Origin: Glaciecola sp041380235
GTDB lineage: Bacteria > Pseudomonadota > Gammaproteobacteria > Enterobacterales > Alteromonadaceae
Direction of reading: 5' to 3'
Assembly: GCF_041380235.1 (NCBI RefSeq)
Contig: NZ_JBGIYY010000003.1
Location: 186,001-250,000, forward strand
DNA: 64,000 nucleotides
Every line of letters begins with the position of its first letter. Position 1 is the first letter of the stretch. The translations under genes were made by a program, and so were the position numbers. The notes below the pieces were generated by a model that was not told where the DNA came from, did no database searches, and saw only the letters and a program-made list of their open reading frames with translations. Of this stretch, positions 36,836-46,446 are shown piece by piece.

Positions 36836-37624
36836 TTAAACCACTGCACGATGCTGATTCTCTGCAGTACTTGGTGTGCCCGAGTGAAACTTGAAGTCGC
36901 TATCGGCAGTCAAAATTAAGGATGATTCAATTTGCGCAAAATATGCAATACGCTCGCTGATATCCTCTTTGGCAATGTTCTTTGCTAAGGACAAATAATC
37001 TTCAAAATGACGCGATTCAGAGCGTAATAAAGACACATAAAAGGTACTCAAGGTGTCGTCTAGATGGGGCGCTAAGAGGGCAAAACGCTCACAAGAGCGA
37101 GCCTCTATTAAGGCGCCGCAGATTAATTTGTCAATCAGCGCAGCGGGCTCATGAGTGCGTACATGTGAAAGCAAGCCTTTTGCATAGCGGCTTGACGAAA
37201 TATTTTCATATTCAATGCCGTAGTTTTGCATGATTTCAAGCACTTGATAAAAATGATGCAGCTCTTCTTTGATGAGCAACACCATCTTATCTACCAAGTC
37301 CTGTCCATAGGCAGAACCAGATTTCACCATCATCGATTTACTTAGGCGCTGGTGATCTTTAAGAGAACGCCAGTCCCCCTCTCGCCGGTATGTAAATTTC
37401 TCGTAAGGTGATAGCCACTCTAATAAGGCCTTTGCACTATCGGCATCCACAGCGTAACGACGGATCATAAACATCGCGCTTTGCGCCGCTTTTAACTCAC
37501 AAATTAAATGATCTGTTAATAATACAGCAAGGTTTTCTGGCTTTATCGCCTCATCAATCCAGCTTTGCGGAGTTTCACAATGCAAGAACTTCTTAATGGG
37601 CTGGAGCAAACTAACGACATTCAC
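36836..37624 (-). CDS. miaE: tRNA-(ms2io6A37) hydroxylase MiaE
   Basis: Ferritin-like di-iron monooxygenase hydroxylating the isopentenyl group of ms2i6A37 in tRNA. Of 262 residues, the carboxylate/histidine ligands appear in the expected helices: ELKAAQSAMFMIRRY, IKEELHHFYQVLEIM, EARSCERFALLAPHL and SESRHFEDYLSLA. Single gene convergent with the coiled-coil gene. miaE has a patchy distribution, with Alteromonadales among the carriers. Confidence 0.92.
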   Translation of the reverse strand: MNVVSLLQPIKKFLHCETPQSWIDEAIKPENLAVLLTDHLICELKAAQSAMFMIRRYAVDADSAKALLEWLSPYEKFTYRREGDWRSLKDHQRLSKSMMVKSGSAYGQDLVDKMVLLIKEELHHFYQVLEIMQNYGIEYENISSSRYAKGLLSHVRTHEPAALIDKLICGALIEARSCERFALLAPHLDDTLSTFYVSLLRSESRHFEDYLSLAKNIAKEDISERIAYFAQIESSLILTADSDFKFHSGTPSTAENQHRAVV

Positions 37625-37926
37625 TTAATTATTCACCTAATATTGACTTAGTTTTACCGCGTGCATTTTATAGTATCTGTTGGCGAATGTGGACCATTAA
37701 CAAAAAAACCTGAGCGCTCAGCTTTTTTTCGAGGCAAGATGATTTTACAGTCGGCAGCGATACGGCTCGTTTTTTCATCAGTTTGCAAACAAATAGACAC
37801 AGATCAGGGTATCTACCACTAATGTCTGTATTCACAAGGTTTCAAATACGTGCAAATGCATATAACTTAGTAAGCAAGCCTAAGTAGTCTTCATTAATCG
37901 CAGTTAAATAAATTTGGAAAGTAAAC

Positions 37927-39111
37927 ATGAGTGTAAATAGCGTTGTAGTTTTGAGTGCCGTTCGTTCGGCGATTGGTACCTTTAGCGGCAGTTTGAAAGA
38001 CATAGAGCCTGCTGAATTAGCAAGCCAGGTATTGACACAAGGCATCGCAAGGTCTGGTGTCGATGCTGAAAAATATGAGTCAATTGTAGTGGGAAACACT
38101 ATCCCCACCGAATCACGCTTTCCTTATGTTGCGCGCGTTGCTTCGATTCAGGCCGGCATGTCGCTCAATTCCACGGCAATGGCGCTTAATCGCTTGTGTA
38201 GTTCAGGGTTACAGGCAGTTGTAAACTCTGCGCAAGGTATTATGTTGGGCGACCACGAGCTGGCCATTGGCGGCGGTGTTGAAAACATGTCTCGAGGTGG
38301 ATACTTATCGCCGGCTTTGCGCGCCGGTGCGCGCATGGGTGACAGCGCAATGATTGATATGATGGTCGCTACCCTAACCGACCCATTTGGTGTGGGTCAC
38401 ATGGGCATTACCGCTGAAAACCTAGCCTCAAAATGGGATGTTAGCCGCGAACAACAAGATGTGTTTGCCGCGCAGTCTCACGCGCGTGCTCAAGCAGCCA
38501 TTGATGCCGGTTATTTCACTGACCAAATCATACCCGTCGAACTAAAAACTCGTAAAGGCAGCACGTTCTTCTCTGTAGATGAGCATGTTAAAGCAGGCAC
38601 CACCGCTGAGGGTTTAAGCGGCATGCGTCCAGCCTTTAAAAAAGACGGAAGCGTTACAGCTGGCAACGCTTCAGGCATAAACGATGGCGCATCTTTCTTA
38701 ACCATGGCCAGCGAGAGCTACGCGAACAGCAATAACCTTAAACCTATCGCAAGAATTGTGTCATATGCGGTCGCGGGCGTGCCAAATGACGTAATGGGTG
38801 AAGGCCCTATTCCAGCCTCTAAAGCTGCGCTTGCTAAAGCCGGCTTACGCATCACTGATATGGATATTGTCGAGTCTAACGAGGCCTTCGCTGCACAAGC
38901 GCTTACGGTATCTAAAGGCCTTGATCTGGACCCAGCAAAAACTAACCCCAATGGCGGTGCAATTGCACTTGGTCATCCAATTGGCGCCTCAGGTGCGGTT
39001 ATTGCCACTAAAGCCATTCATGAACTGCAACGCGTAGGCGGCAAGTATGCCTTAGTCACTATGTGTATTGGTGGCGGTCAGGGTATTGCCGTTGTTTTTG
39101 AGCGTTTATAA
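37927..39111 (+). CDS. Acetyl-CoA C-acetyltransferase (thiolase)
   Basis: Cytosolic thiolase of 394 residues. Catalytic residues are Cys91 (NRLCSSGLQ), His350 (ALGHPIGASG) and Cys380 (MCIGGGQG). Similar to the biosynthetic PhaA/AtoB/BktB group more than to FadA, but sequence reading cannot fix chain-length preference, so no symbol is given. It stands alone, with no fadB or PHA genes nearby, and ends in a strong terminator. Confidence 0.92.
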   Translation: MSVNSVVVLSAVRSAIGTFSGSLKDIEPAELASQVLTQGIARSGVDAEKYESIVVGNTIPTESRFPYVARVASIQAGMSLNSTAMALNRLCSSGLQAVVNSAQGIMLGDHELAIGGGVENMSRGGYLSPALRAGARMGDSAMIDMMVATLTDPFGVGHMGITAENLASKWDVSREQQDVFAAQSHARAQAAIDAGYFTDQIIPVELKTRKGSTFFSVDEHVKAGTTAEGLSGMRPAFKKDGSVTAGNASGINDGASFLTMASESYANSNNLKPIARIVSYAVAGVPNDVMGEGPIPASKAALAKAGLRITDMDIVESNEAFAAQALTVSKGLDLDPAKTNPNGGAIALGHPIGASGAVIATKAIHELQRVGGKYALVTMCIGGGQGIAVVFERL

Positions 39112-39139
39112 TGTCTCAAACATACATTTAGATTTTGAA

Positions 39140-39163
39140 GGGCGCTGTATAGCGCCCTTTTTT
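39140..39163 (+). terminator. Rho-independent terminator after thiolase
   Basis: A perfect 7-bp GC-rich stem GGGCGCT/AGCGCCC with a GTAT loop is followed by six T, 28 bp after the thiolase stop. Confidence 0.88.
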
Positions 39164-39268
39164 ATGAGCGTAACCATCTGTTTAAACAGTATTGGAATTT
39201 AGAAATTAAATAGCATAGGATTGTGGCCATTTGCACTTATGACCACTATATCCAAGGAAGCCATAAAC

Positions 39269-40534
39269 TTGATATTAGTATTGAAACGATGCATCGCGGC
39301 TCTAACATGCATTTTGTTGATGTCTGCGGCACAGGCACAAGAGCTTGCCGAAAATTTATACACCGACTACAAAGAAGTGCTCTATCAAATCAAAATTATT
39401 GATAAAGAATCCAGTCAAAAGTCAACTATTGGCTCTGGCTTTTTGATCAATGCCACAGGCTTGGCAGTGACTAATTATCATGTGGTGTCAGACTATATTC
39501 TCTCACCCGATAAAAATCACATTGAAGTTGAAGATATCTCGGGTAACAAAAGCCTTGCCTCTTTAGTTAGCTTTGATGTAGTAAATGACCTCGCGCTGAT
39601 TCAAATAGAACTTTCCACCGCATCTGAAATCTTTTTACCTATTGCCGAAAGTCTGCCAACACAAGGCACTACTATTTACTCTCTGGGCAACCCTCACGAC
39701 CTCGGCATGATTGTTGTACCCGGCACATACAATGGCTTAAAAAAGCACAGTTTTTATCAGAAGATTCATTTTACGGGTTCCGTCAATTCAGGGATGAGTG
39801 GCGGACCCGTGATCAACGAAAGCGGCCATGTAATTGGGGTTAATGTTGCGTCAGCTGGCAATCAATTGGGTTTTCTTGTGCCCTTGAGTAAATTAAAAGC
39901 CCTAGTGCAACACGATAGTATTATTCAAACATCAGATTATAAAAAAGTTATTGCAGAGCAACTCACTGAAAATCAGAGTGAGTTAATCAAACAGCTAAGC
40001 ACCAACGAATGGCCATCCACAAGGCTTGGTATGGCAAATGTACCAGATGCGATGAGTGAGTTTATTAGCTGCTGGGGTGACTCAAACGTTGATAACCAAG
40101 ACGCTCAGTTTTTATCTGTCAGAAAATCGTGCTCACTAGACCAAACTATTTATGTGAGCAATAGAATTCAAACCGGGCATGTAGGCACACAGTTTCAATG
40201 GTTCTCCAGTGATAAGTTAGATCGTAATCGTTTTTATCAACTAATAGACCAGCGCATGAACATGCATCAGCAGGATTTTGCTCATAAACAAGATTTCTCA
40301 GAATATGAATGTCAGCTAGATACGATTAAAAACAAACATGACGTGCAATCTAAGTCAGCTCTGTGCGTGAAAAGTTACAAAGAGTTTGCAGGGCTATTCG
40401 ATATCGTATACGTGTCGGCAACCATCGATCAGGACAGAGCGAGTTTGATATCGCAACTGAATATCAACGGCATCACGCAAGCCTCATTTGAAAAATTAGT
40501 CCCTCGCTTTATAGATGCAGTATCATGGCAATAG
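39269..40534 (+). CDS. Exported trypsin-like serine protease (S1/HtrA-like, no PDZ)
   Basis: Periplasmic protease of about 420 residues. The TTG at 39269 follows an AAGGAAG element and gives a clean signal peptide (MILVLKRC...SAAQA); an ATG at 39239 is an alternative start. The chymotrypsin fold carries His in TNYHVV, Asp in NDLALI and Ser in GMSGGPV, so the triad looks intact. The ~190-residue C-terminal region is not a PDZ and has four or so cysteines (FISCWGD, RKSCSL, YECQLD, SALCVKS), probably disulfide-bonded. It overlaps the FHA gene by 10 bases, implying coupled expression. Confidence 0.85.
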   Translation: MILVLKRCIAALTCILLMSAAQAQELAENLYTDYKEVLYQIKIIDKESSQKSTIGSGFLINATGLAVTNYHVVSDYILSPDKNHIEVEDISGNKSLASLVSFDVVNDLALIQIELSTASEIFLPIAESLPTQGTTIYSLGNPHDLGMIVVPGTYNGLKKHSFYQKIHFTGSVNSGMSGGPVINESGHVIGVNVASAGNQLGFLVPLSKLKALVQHDSIIQTSDYKKVIAEQLTENQSELIKQLSTNEWPSTRLGMANVPDAMSEFISCWGDSNVDNQDAQFLSVRKSCSLDQTIYVSNRIQTGHVGTQFQWFSSDKLDRNRFYQLIDQRMNMHQQDFAHKQDFSEYECQLDTIKNKHDVQSKSALCVKSYKEFAGLFDIVYVSATIDQDRASLISQLNINGITQASFEKLVPRFIDAVSWQ

Positions 40535-41478
40535 TTGTTCAAACCCTCTCACGTTCAAAAACCATACTCGCCCAACAGCTGGTGCAAAGCTCATCTGCGG
40601 TTATTGGCAGGGGTTTTTACAGCGACATTAGAATTGACGACCCGTATGTGTGTGACCAACATTTATCGATAGCAGTGGACGACGATAAGCGTATTTGGAT
40701 TGCCGATAAAGGCTCGCTTAACGGTATGAAAGTAAATGGTAAATCTATCAATCAGGCAAGTGTAGGGCCTGAAGATGTTATCACTATTGGGCAGAGTCAT
40801 TTTAGAGTATTTGTTGCCAGTCAGGCTATCGCTCCCACAAAAAAGCTCAATCCTTTGGACACTTCATTAGAAAGTATTTCTAAAAAACGATACTTCGCAA
40901 TACTTATGAGTTTATTTATCGGGTTTGCCTTACTAGAAGGCTATTTCAATACTTTTACCGAACTTGAATACAGCATTTTACTCAGCAATGTTTTATCTGG
41001 ACTAATCGCTCTTTGCATTGCACCGCTGTTTATTGGCTTGCTATCCATCTTGAATAAAAAAGAAGCGCATTTTATTACCCAATTTAATCTCGTGCTGATT
41101 GGTATGTTAGCTATAAGTATCATTGGCTATTTTGCTCACTTCATTAATTTTAATTTGAATAGCCCCACTGTGATTTCTTTGCTTGAGACTCTGATATTTT
41201 GGTTGATGCTCAGCCTTGGGTTTTGGCTAATGCTGTATGTAGCTTTTCACCAAAGCAATGGCAAGCGGGCACTCATCACGGCCTCTTTTGTGGCCTTTAT
41301 CGTATGCATTCAATTATTGCCTACACTGTTTAACGACCGCGACTATGTCGAACTACCACCGATTGATGCGTCAATCATGAACCCAAGTGCCTTAATCACG
41401 TCCTCATCTTCCACACAGGCGTTCATGAGCGATGCGCAAGGCCTTTTTGATAGTGCATCTGACAATGACCAAAATTAA
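40525..41478 (+). CDS. FHA-domain membrane protein
   Basis: A 317-residue protein with an N-terminal FHA phosphothreonine-binding domain (about 22-92): Arg29 in VIGRG, a Ser/Asp pocket, and KGSLNGMKVNGK. About five membrane helices follow between residues 127 and 275, then a short low-complexity Ser-rich tail. The FHA domain should face the cytoplasm. Overlap with the secreted protease gene suggests a functional pair; no Ser/Thr kinase or phosphatase gene is in the window. Not a type VI secretion locus on this evidence. Confidence 0.85.
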   Translation: MAIVVQTLSRSKTILAQQLVQSSSAVIGRGFYSDIRIDDPYVCDQHLSIAVDDDKRIWIADKGSLNGMKVNGKSINQASVGPEDVITIGQSHFRVFVASQAIAPTKKLNPLDTSLESISKKRYFAILMSLFIGFALLEGYFNTFTELEYSILLSNVLSGLIALCIAPLFIGLLSILNKKEAHFITQFNLVLIGMLAISIIGYFAHFINFNLNSPTVISLLETLIFWLMLSLGFWLMLYVAFHQSNGKRALITASFVAFIVCIQLLPTLFNDRDYVELPPIDASIMNPSALITSSSSTQAFMSDAQGLFDSASDNDQN

Positions 41479-41528
41479 ACGCGCCGATTCTAATTGGGTG
41501 CGAAGCTTAACGAGGGTGTCTAAACTTG

Positions 41529-42203
41529 ATGTCGACATTACCTAGATGGATTGAATATGGTGCGTTTATTTTGGCTCTTATTGCTGGATCTATTAATGCA
41601 ATTGGGCTGCTAGGTTTCGAACATCAGGCTGTTTCGCATGTTTCTGGTACCGCTACCTTATTGGGTTTAACTCTTTTTCAGAACGACTTCGCCAACTCAT
41701 TGCATTTACTAGGAATTTTAGCTGCATTCTTTTTGGGCGCGTCGATTTCTGGGTTTTTACTACACGGGAGTTCAGTAAAACTTACAAGACATTATGACAC
41801 TGCTCTAATGCTCGAAGCAGTGCTCATCTTCATTGCGTTTGTTTTGCTCACAAAGGGCTCATATTATGGACACTTTGCTGCATCTGCGGCTTGTGGGCTC
41901 CAAAATGCATTAGCAACTACCTACAGCGGCGCAATCATAAGAACAACGCATGTAACGGGCATATTTACTGACTTAGGTATTATGCTAGGCTCTATGCTTA
42001 GAGGTGAAGAATTTGATAAACGTAAGTCGATTCTTTTCTTACTAATCATCACCGGCTTCGTTTTAGGCGGCGGTATTGGTGCCATACTGTTTTACCACTA
42101 TGTATTTCAAGCATTATTAGCACCTGCGTTAGTTTGCTTAGTTTTAGCCTTTAGCTATCACTTTTATCAAAAAGCTCAAGCCATTAAAAACGGTAAAAGA
42201 TAA
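41529..42203 (+). CDS. DUF1275 (YoaK-like) membrane protein
   Basis: Membrane protein of 224 residues with six or seven hydrophobic segments and family features AGSINAIGLLGF near residue 20, SHVSGTATLLG near 37 and the RTTHVTGIFTDLG stretch near 140. DUF1275/YoaK proteins are widespread and of unknown function. An adjacent TTG at 41526 could also serve as start. Confidence 0.87.
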   Translation: MSTLPRWIEYGAFILALIAGSINAIGLLGFEHQAVSHVSGTATLLGLTLFQNDFANSLHLLGILAAFFLGASISGFLLHGSSVKLTRHYDTALMLEAVLIFIAFVLLTKGSYYGHFAASAACGLQNALATTYSGAIIRTTHVTGIFTDLGIMLGSMLRGEEFDKRKSILFLLIITGFVLGGGIGAILFYHYVFQALLAPALVCLVLAFSYHFYQKAQAIKNGKR

Positions 42204-42250
42204 CCTGCCATTTTGAAACGACATTGCCAAAATGATTGAGGTGCCTATCC

Positions 42251-42373
42251 ATGCTTACATCGTTAAAACGATATGCCGACCTTATCTTATTGGCTAATCG
42301 GATACTGAAGGCTTTGTTCCTGATTTTGAAGTGGATAGCCTGGACCGCTTTATACCCCTGGTACGCAAAATAG
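42251..42373 (+). CDS. Candidate 40-residue small membrane protein
   Basis: A short frame, ATG to TAG, with a GAGGTG element seven bases upstream. The peptide is rich in Leu, Ile, Trp and Lys; residues ~10-35 form a hydrophobic or amphipathic stretch (LILLANRILKALFLILKWIAW), so a membrane-associated peptide is plausible. It lies alone between the YoaK-like gene and the convergent HAD gene. A frame this short can arise by chance; evidence is the ribosome-binding site and composition only. Confidence 0.4.
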   Translation: MLTSLKRYADLILLANRILKALFLILKWIAWTALYPWYAK

Positions 42374-42440
42374 TGCACGACCAAGCAATGGGATTAGCTT
42401 GATTAAAACCAACTAAGCCGAGATGATTATCGGTCGATCG

Positions 42441-43262
42441 TTATAGCGAAAACCGCTCTCTCAAAAAACGCGCAATACCATCTTCGTGATGATCCCCAAT
42501 TACCTGACTCGCTAGGGCCTTTATCGCCGGTTTAGCATTAGCCGGCGCATAGCTTTCATCAGCCAATTCAAACATACTGACATCGTTGTCACTGTCGCCA
42601 AAGCAGATAATGTTGCTCGCCCCAAGCTGCTGTTTTAGGTTAATAACAGCACTACCTTTACTCGCCAAGCGATGATGCACGTCCATCCATCTAAAGTTCT
42701 CACCCTCTAAGGCAGGACCCGAGTAAGCAATAAGATTTGGATTGGCGTTTAATTCCTGCCACATTTTAGTAATAACTTTGGCGTCTCCAATCATACTAAT
42801 ATTTGTAACTTGACTATTTTGAGTCAAAGCCTCTAAGCCAAATATCTTAGCTTTTGTGCGAGAGAAGTATTTTTCAACCAAATCCTTTTCTACTTGATGA
42901 CGAGGAAGAGGATGAAAAATAAAATGGTGATGTTCGCTATCTATGGCATTTACAAACGGTGTGATCCCCTGGCCTAAGGCAACATCTAAAATCGCCGCAA
43001 TTTCGCTATTATCCAGTAAGTTCTCAAAACTAAGCTGCTGCGCTTTTGGGTGCCAGATTGTGACGCCATTATTGTAAATGTGTGGGAGTTCAAAATCGTG
43101 TCCATCCAAAATTCCTTTTGCCGAAAGCATGGTGCGGCCAGTCGCGACCGTATAGGCAATCCCGTTTTTATTGAGCAATGAGAGCGTATCTCGAGTGAAG
43201 GGGCTTATTTCGGATGCCTTATTTAACAGCGTGCCGTCTAAATCAAAAAAAATCAGGTCCAT
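42441..43262 (-). CDS. Cof-type HAD-IIB phosphatase
   Basis: Haloacid-dehalogenase phosphatase of about 273 residues acting on small phosphorylated metabolites. From the ATG at 43262 the nucleophile motif is FFDLDGTLL (Asp7, Asp9); motif II is TVATGRT and the late acidic motif is CFGDSDNDVSMF. An in-frame start at 43328 would add 22 residues with two cysteines and is less typical. Resembles YbhA/YidA/Cof; exact substrate unknown. Confidence 0.9.
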   Translation of the reverse strand: MDLIFFDLDGTLLNKASEISPFTRDTLSLLNKNGIAYTVATGRTMLSAKGILDGHDFELPHIYNNGVTIWHPKAQQLSFENLLDNSEIAAILDVALGQGITPFVNAIDSEHHHFIFHPLPRHQVEKDLVEKYFSRTKAKIFGLEALTQNSQVTNISMIGDAKVITKMWQELNANPNLIAYSGPALEGENFRWMDVHHRLASKGSAVINLKQQLGASNIICFGDSDNDVSMFELADESYAPANAKPAIKALASQVIGDHHEDGIARFLRERFSL

Positions 43263-43563
43263 AGGTCTTTTAATCGCTTGCTGTTGCGGGCAAATGCAAT
43301 GCCCATATTGAGAAAATATATTAGACACTATCTTACGCGATCCACTTACATTTAGTTTAGATACATGTCAGTCCTACTGCTAAACGATCATCTTTTTTAT
43401 TTAGCTTAGCAATATTTTGCCCCTTTTGATTGCTTAGATTGGCACATTGCCAAATGATGTTAAACTACATTCACCGAAATACAGTAATACATATCAAATT
43501 GTTACGATTCATCCAAACAGAGACCTTCTCGAGCAGCCAAATTAAATAAAAGGTAATGAGCAA

Positions 43564-45735
43564 ATGAAGCAAGCCTTAACACACCAAGCAGCCTGTTTAT
43601 TAATAGCGGGTTCGCTTATGGGCTGTCAGCCCGCAACTGAGCAACAGACATTGCCGCAACAAGAGCAAAACATGCAAACACTATCATATCCAGTTACCGC
43701 TAAGGGCGATGTGGTTGACACCTATTTTGACCAACAGGTACCTGACCCATATCGCTGGTTAGAAGACGACCGCAGCGCTGAAACAGAAGCGTGGGTAGTG
43801 GCACAAAACGAAGTCACTCAAGGCTATTTAAGTCAAATTCCTTATCGCGCAGACATTGCAGATGTCGTTCGCAATATTATCAATTACGAGCGCGTATCTG
43901 CGCCCTTTACAGAAGGCGACTATACCTACTTTTATAAAAATGATGGCCTACAAAATCAGAGCGTTGTATATCGCCAAAAAGAAGGCGGCGCGCCAGAGGT
44001 ATTTATCGACCCCAACAAATTCAGTGATGACGGCACTGTGTCATTAGCCATGCTGGCCTTTTCTGACGACGGCAGCCTAGCGGCGTACCAAACATCAACT
44101 GGCGGCAGTGACTGGCGAGAGGTGTATATCATCAACACCGAAACGATGGAGCAAATTGGCGAGCCATTGCAAGACGTAAAGTTTAGTGGCTTATCGTGGT
44201 ATAAAAATGAGGGCTTTTATTATTCCAGCTATGATAAACCAACGGGCTCAGAGCTAAGTGATAAAACCGACCAACATAAATTGTACTATCATAAGGTAGG
44301 CACGGAGCAGTCGGCCGATGTAAAAGTATTTGGGCATACTGATGCTGAAAAGCATCGCTACGTTGGCGCACAGGTTAGTGAAGACAATCGCTTTTTGATG
44401 GTAAGCGGAAGAGTCACTACCTCAGGAAACCGAGCTTTTTTAAAGGATTTAAGTCAAGCCAATAGCGACTGGATAGTAGTCAAAGATGATGCTGCTACCG
44501 ATGTATATTTGCTCACTTCCAAAGATGATACACTCTATCTGGTCACCAACCATGACGCGCCGAATACCAGAGTGGTGACGGTGAACGCTGGCGCTCCAAG
44601 CGTCAAAAACTGGCAAGACCTCATTGCCGAAACCGAAAATGTGTTGGTGCCTAGTACCGCCGGCGGATTTATTTTTGCTGAGTACATGGAAGATGCTATT
44701 TCAAAGGTTTATCAGTATACCTTAGAGGGTGAACAAGTACGCACAATTGAACTACCTGGTTTAGGCAACGCAGGCAGCTTTGCTGCGAAAAAAGATGCAA
44801 CGACAACCTACTACACCTTTGCTAACTACACCACACCAACGACTATCTTCGAATTAAACATTGAGAATGGCGAATCTTCCGTGTTTAACAAACCCGCCAT
44901 CGACTTTGACGGCAGCCAGTATGTATCGGAGCAAGTTTTTTACACCTCAAAAGATGGCATTCGCGTACCGATGATTATCACGCATCATAAAGATACTCAG
45001 CTAAACGGCACTAACCCTACCTTGCTGTATGCTTACGGTGGTTTCAACATCAGCTTGGTGCCGAGCTTCAGCTCGACCGTGGCAGCATGGTTAGAGCTCG
45101 GTGGCGTGTATGCGGTAGCTAACATACGTGGCGGTGGCGAATATGGTAAAGCATGGCATCAGGCTGCCGTTCAAATGAAGCGCCAAAATGCCTTCGATGA
45201 CTTCATCGCAGCAGGCGAGTTCTTAATTGAAAAGAACTATACCAGCAGTGAATATCTAGCCATTCGAGGCGGATCAAACGGCGGTCTGCTGGTTGGCGTT
45301 GTGGCCAATCAACGGCCAGATTTAATGAAAGTTGCCTTGCCAGCCGTCGGTGTAATGGACATGCTGCGCTACCACACTTTTACCTCAGGCGCAGGCTGGG
45401 CATATGACTTTGGGACCTCTGAACAAAGTAAAGAAATGTTTGAATATTTAAAAGGCTATTCGCCGCTGCATAACATCCGTGCTCAAGAATATCCTGCTAT
45501 ATTAGTGACTACTGCTGATCATGATGATCGCGTAGTGCCTGCTCATTCATTCAAATATGCTGCAACCATCCAAGAGTACCAGCAAGGTAACAACCCTGTG
45601 CTTATTCGCATTGAGACTGATGCTGGTCATGGTGCCGGCACACCGATAAGCAAGACCATTGAAGCCACGGCTGATATGTATAGCTTTGTACTGTGGAATA
45701 TGGGAATTACGTCCTTAAATTCTGAGTCTAAGTAA
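43564..45735 (+). CDS. Prolyl oligopeptidase family serine peptidase (S9A), lipoprotein
   Basis: A 723-residue peptidase cleaving after proline in short peptides. The N terminus has a lipobox (SLMGC, Cys at about residue 21), so it is probably membrane-anchored, unlike the cytosolic enzyme. A seven-blade propeller region (about 110-430) precedes the alpha/beta hydrolase domain with Ser571 (RGGSNGG), an Asp in DHDDRV (652-656) and His689 (DAGHGAG). Typical of marine protein-degrading bacteria. A hairpin follows the stop. Confidence 0.94.
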   Translation: MKQALTHQAACLLIAGSLMGCQPATEQQTLPQQEQNMQTLSYPVTAKGDVVDTYFDQQVPDPYRWLEDDRSAETEAWVVAQNEVTQGYLSQIPYRADIADVVRNIINYERVSAPFTEGDYTYFYKNDGLQNQSVVYRQKEGGAPEVFIDPNKFSDDGTVSLAMLAFSDDGSLAAYQTSTGGSDWREVYIINTETMEQIGEPLQDVKFSGLSWYKNEGFYYSSYDKPTGSELSDKTDQHKLYYHKVGTEQSADVKVFGHTDAEKHRYVGAQVSEDNRFLMVSGRVTTSGNRAFLKDLSQANSDWIVVKDDAATDVYLLTSKDDTLYLVTNHDAPNTRVVTVNAGAPSVKNWQDLIAETENVLVPSTAGGFIFAEYMEDAISKVYQYTLEGEQVRTIELPGLGNAGSFAAKKDATTTYYTFANYTTPTTIFELNIENGESSVFNKPAIDFDGSQYVSEQVFYTSKDGIRVPMIITHHKDTQLNGTNPTLLYAYGGFNISLVPSFSSTVAAWLELGGVYAVANIRGGGEYGKAWHQAAVQMKRQNAFDDFIAAGEFLIEKNYTSSEYLAIRGGSNGGLLVGVVANQRPDLMKVALPAVGVMDMLRYHTFTSGAGWAYDFGTSEQSKEMFEYLKGYSPLHNIRAQEYPAILVTTADHDDRVVPAHSFKYAATIQEYQQGNNPVLIRIETDAGHGAGTPISKTIEATADMYSFVLWNMGITSLNSESK

Positions 45736-45750
45736 TTTTCTCATAAAAGG

Positions 45751-45786
45751 CGAAATCCCTAGAATAAAGCTAGGGATTTCGTTAAT
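45751..45786 (+). terminator. Terminator-like hairpin after prolyl oligopeptidase
   Basis: A perfect 12-bp stem CGAAATCCCTAG / CTAGGGATTTCG with a 7-base loop lies 15 bp after the stop. The following sequence (TTAATTT) is only moderately T-rich, so termination strength is uncertain. Confidence 0.65.
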
Positions 45787-45947
45787 TTCCGAAAGTGAGT
45801 TTCTTTCCTACGTTTCTGAAATTAAGCGAGAATATTGAAGATGAACACCTAATCTTTAAGCTCTGTGAATTTAAATATCCCTTCAAAAGCTATCCCTTCA
45901 AAAGCTCGTGCGTTACAATTACAAAATTCACCTAAGGCACATATTTC

Positions 45948-46217
45948 ATGAAATTATTAGTTAGAAATCTATCGAGAGACACCACAAAAGCAGCCTTATC
46001 GGCTTTATTCAGCGAATGCGGTAGCGTGCAGTCTTGCAACATTGTGATAGACAAGGCCAGCGGCCTATCAAAAGGTTTCGCCTTTGTTGAAATGCCAAAG
46101 GTAGGCGAAGCAAAAATCGCCATAAACAAACTGAACAATGCCTCGTTAGATGGCGCAAAATTGCGCGTCAAAAAAGCTGAGGTAAAGCTGGCTGAGCCTG
46201 GCAACAACGATGACTGA
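45948..46217 (+). CDS. RRM-domain RNA-binding protein
   Basis: Single RNA-recognition motif protein of 89 residues, typical of bacterial RRM proteins with cold-responsive or RNA-chaperone roles. RNP2 is LLVRNLS at the N terminus and RNP1 is KGFAFVEM near residue 43. The charged tail (KVKLAEPGNNDD) is short. It overlaps the next gene by 8 bases. A 15-bp direct repeat (ATCCCTTCAAAAGCT, two copies) lies upstream near 45878-45907. Confidence 0.9.
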   Translation: MKLLVRNLSRDTTKAALSALFSECGSVQSCNIVIDKASGLSKGFAFVEMPKVGEAKIAINKLNNASLDGAKLRVKKAEVKLAEPGNNDD

Positions 46218-46446
46218 TCAACTATCCACACCCGGTAGCAACGATCCGCTGCACGGCATTACCTTAAAGACAATTGTTGAAGAGCTGGTAGATAAGTACG
46301 GCTTTGATGAACTCGGCCAGCGCATAAATATTCGCTGTTTTAATCACGACCCAAGTGTCAAGTCCAGCTTAAAATTTTTACGTAAAACGCCTTGGGCACG
46401 TCAAAAGGTTGAAGAGTTTTATTTACAGTCTAAGGTTTGGGGCTAA
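46210..46446 (+). CDS. VF530/DUF2132 family DNA-binding-like protein
   Basis: A 78-residue protein matching the VF530 family pattern: DPLHGITLKTIVEELVDKYGF, then FNHDPSVKSSLKFLRKTPWAR and EEFYL near the end. A structure of a Vibrio fischeri member suggested a DNA-binding-like fold; function is unknown. Start overlaps the RRM gene stop, so the pair is probably a two-gene operon for nucleic-acid-binding proteins. Confidence 0.9.
   Translation: MTDQLSTPGSNDPLHGITLKTIVEELVDKYGFDELGQRINIRCFNHDPSVKSSLKFLRKTPWARQKVEEFYLQSKVWG

Noticed and set aside
40525..41478. Type VI secretion FHA protein (TagH/Fha1)
   Set aside because: No other T6SS components are nearby, and the membrane helices after the FHA domain do not fit TagH.
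42184..42384. 66-residue minus-strand frame opposite the candidate 40-residue peptide
   Set aside because: No ribosome-binding site or hydrophobic/domain pattern, and it overlaps the end of the YoaK-like gene.
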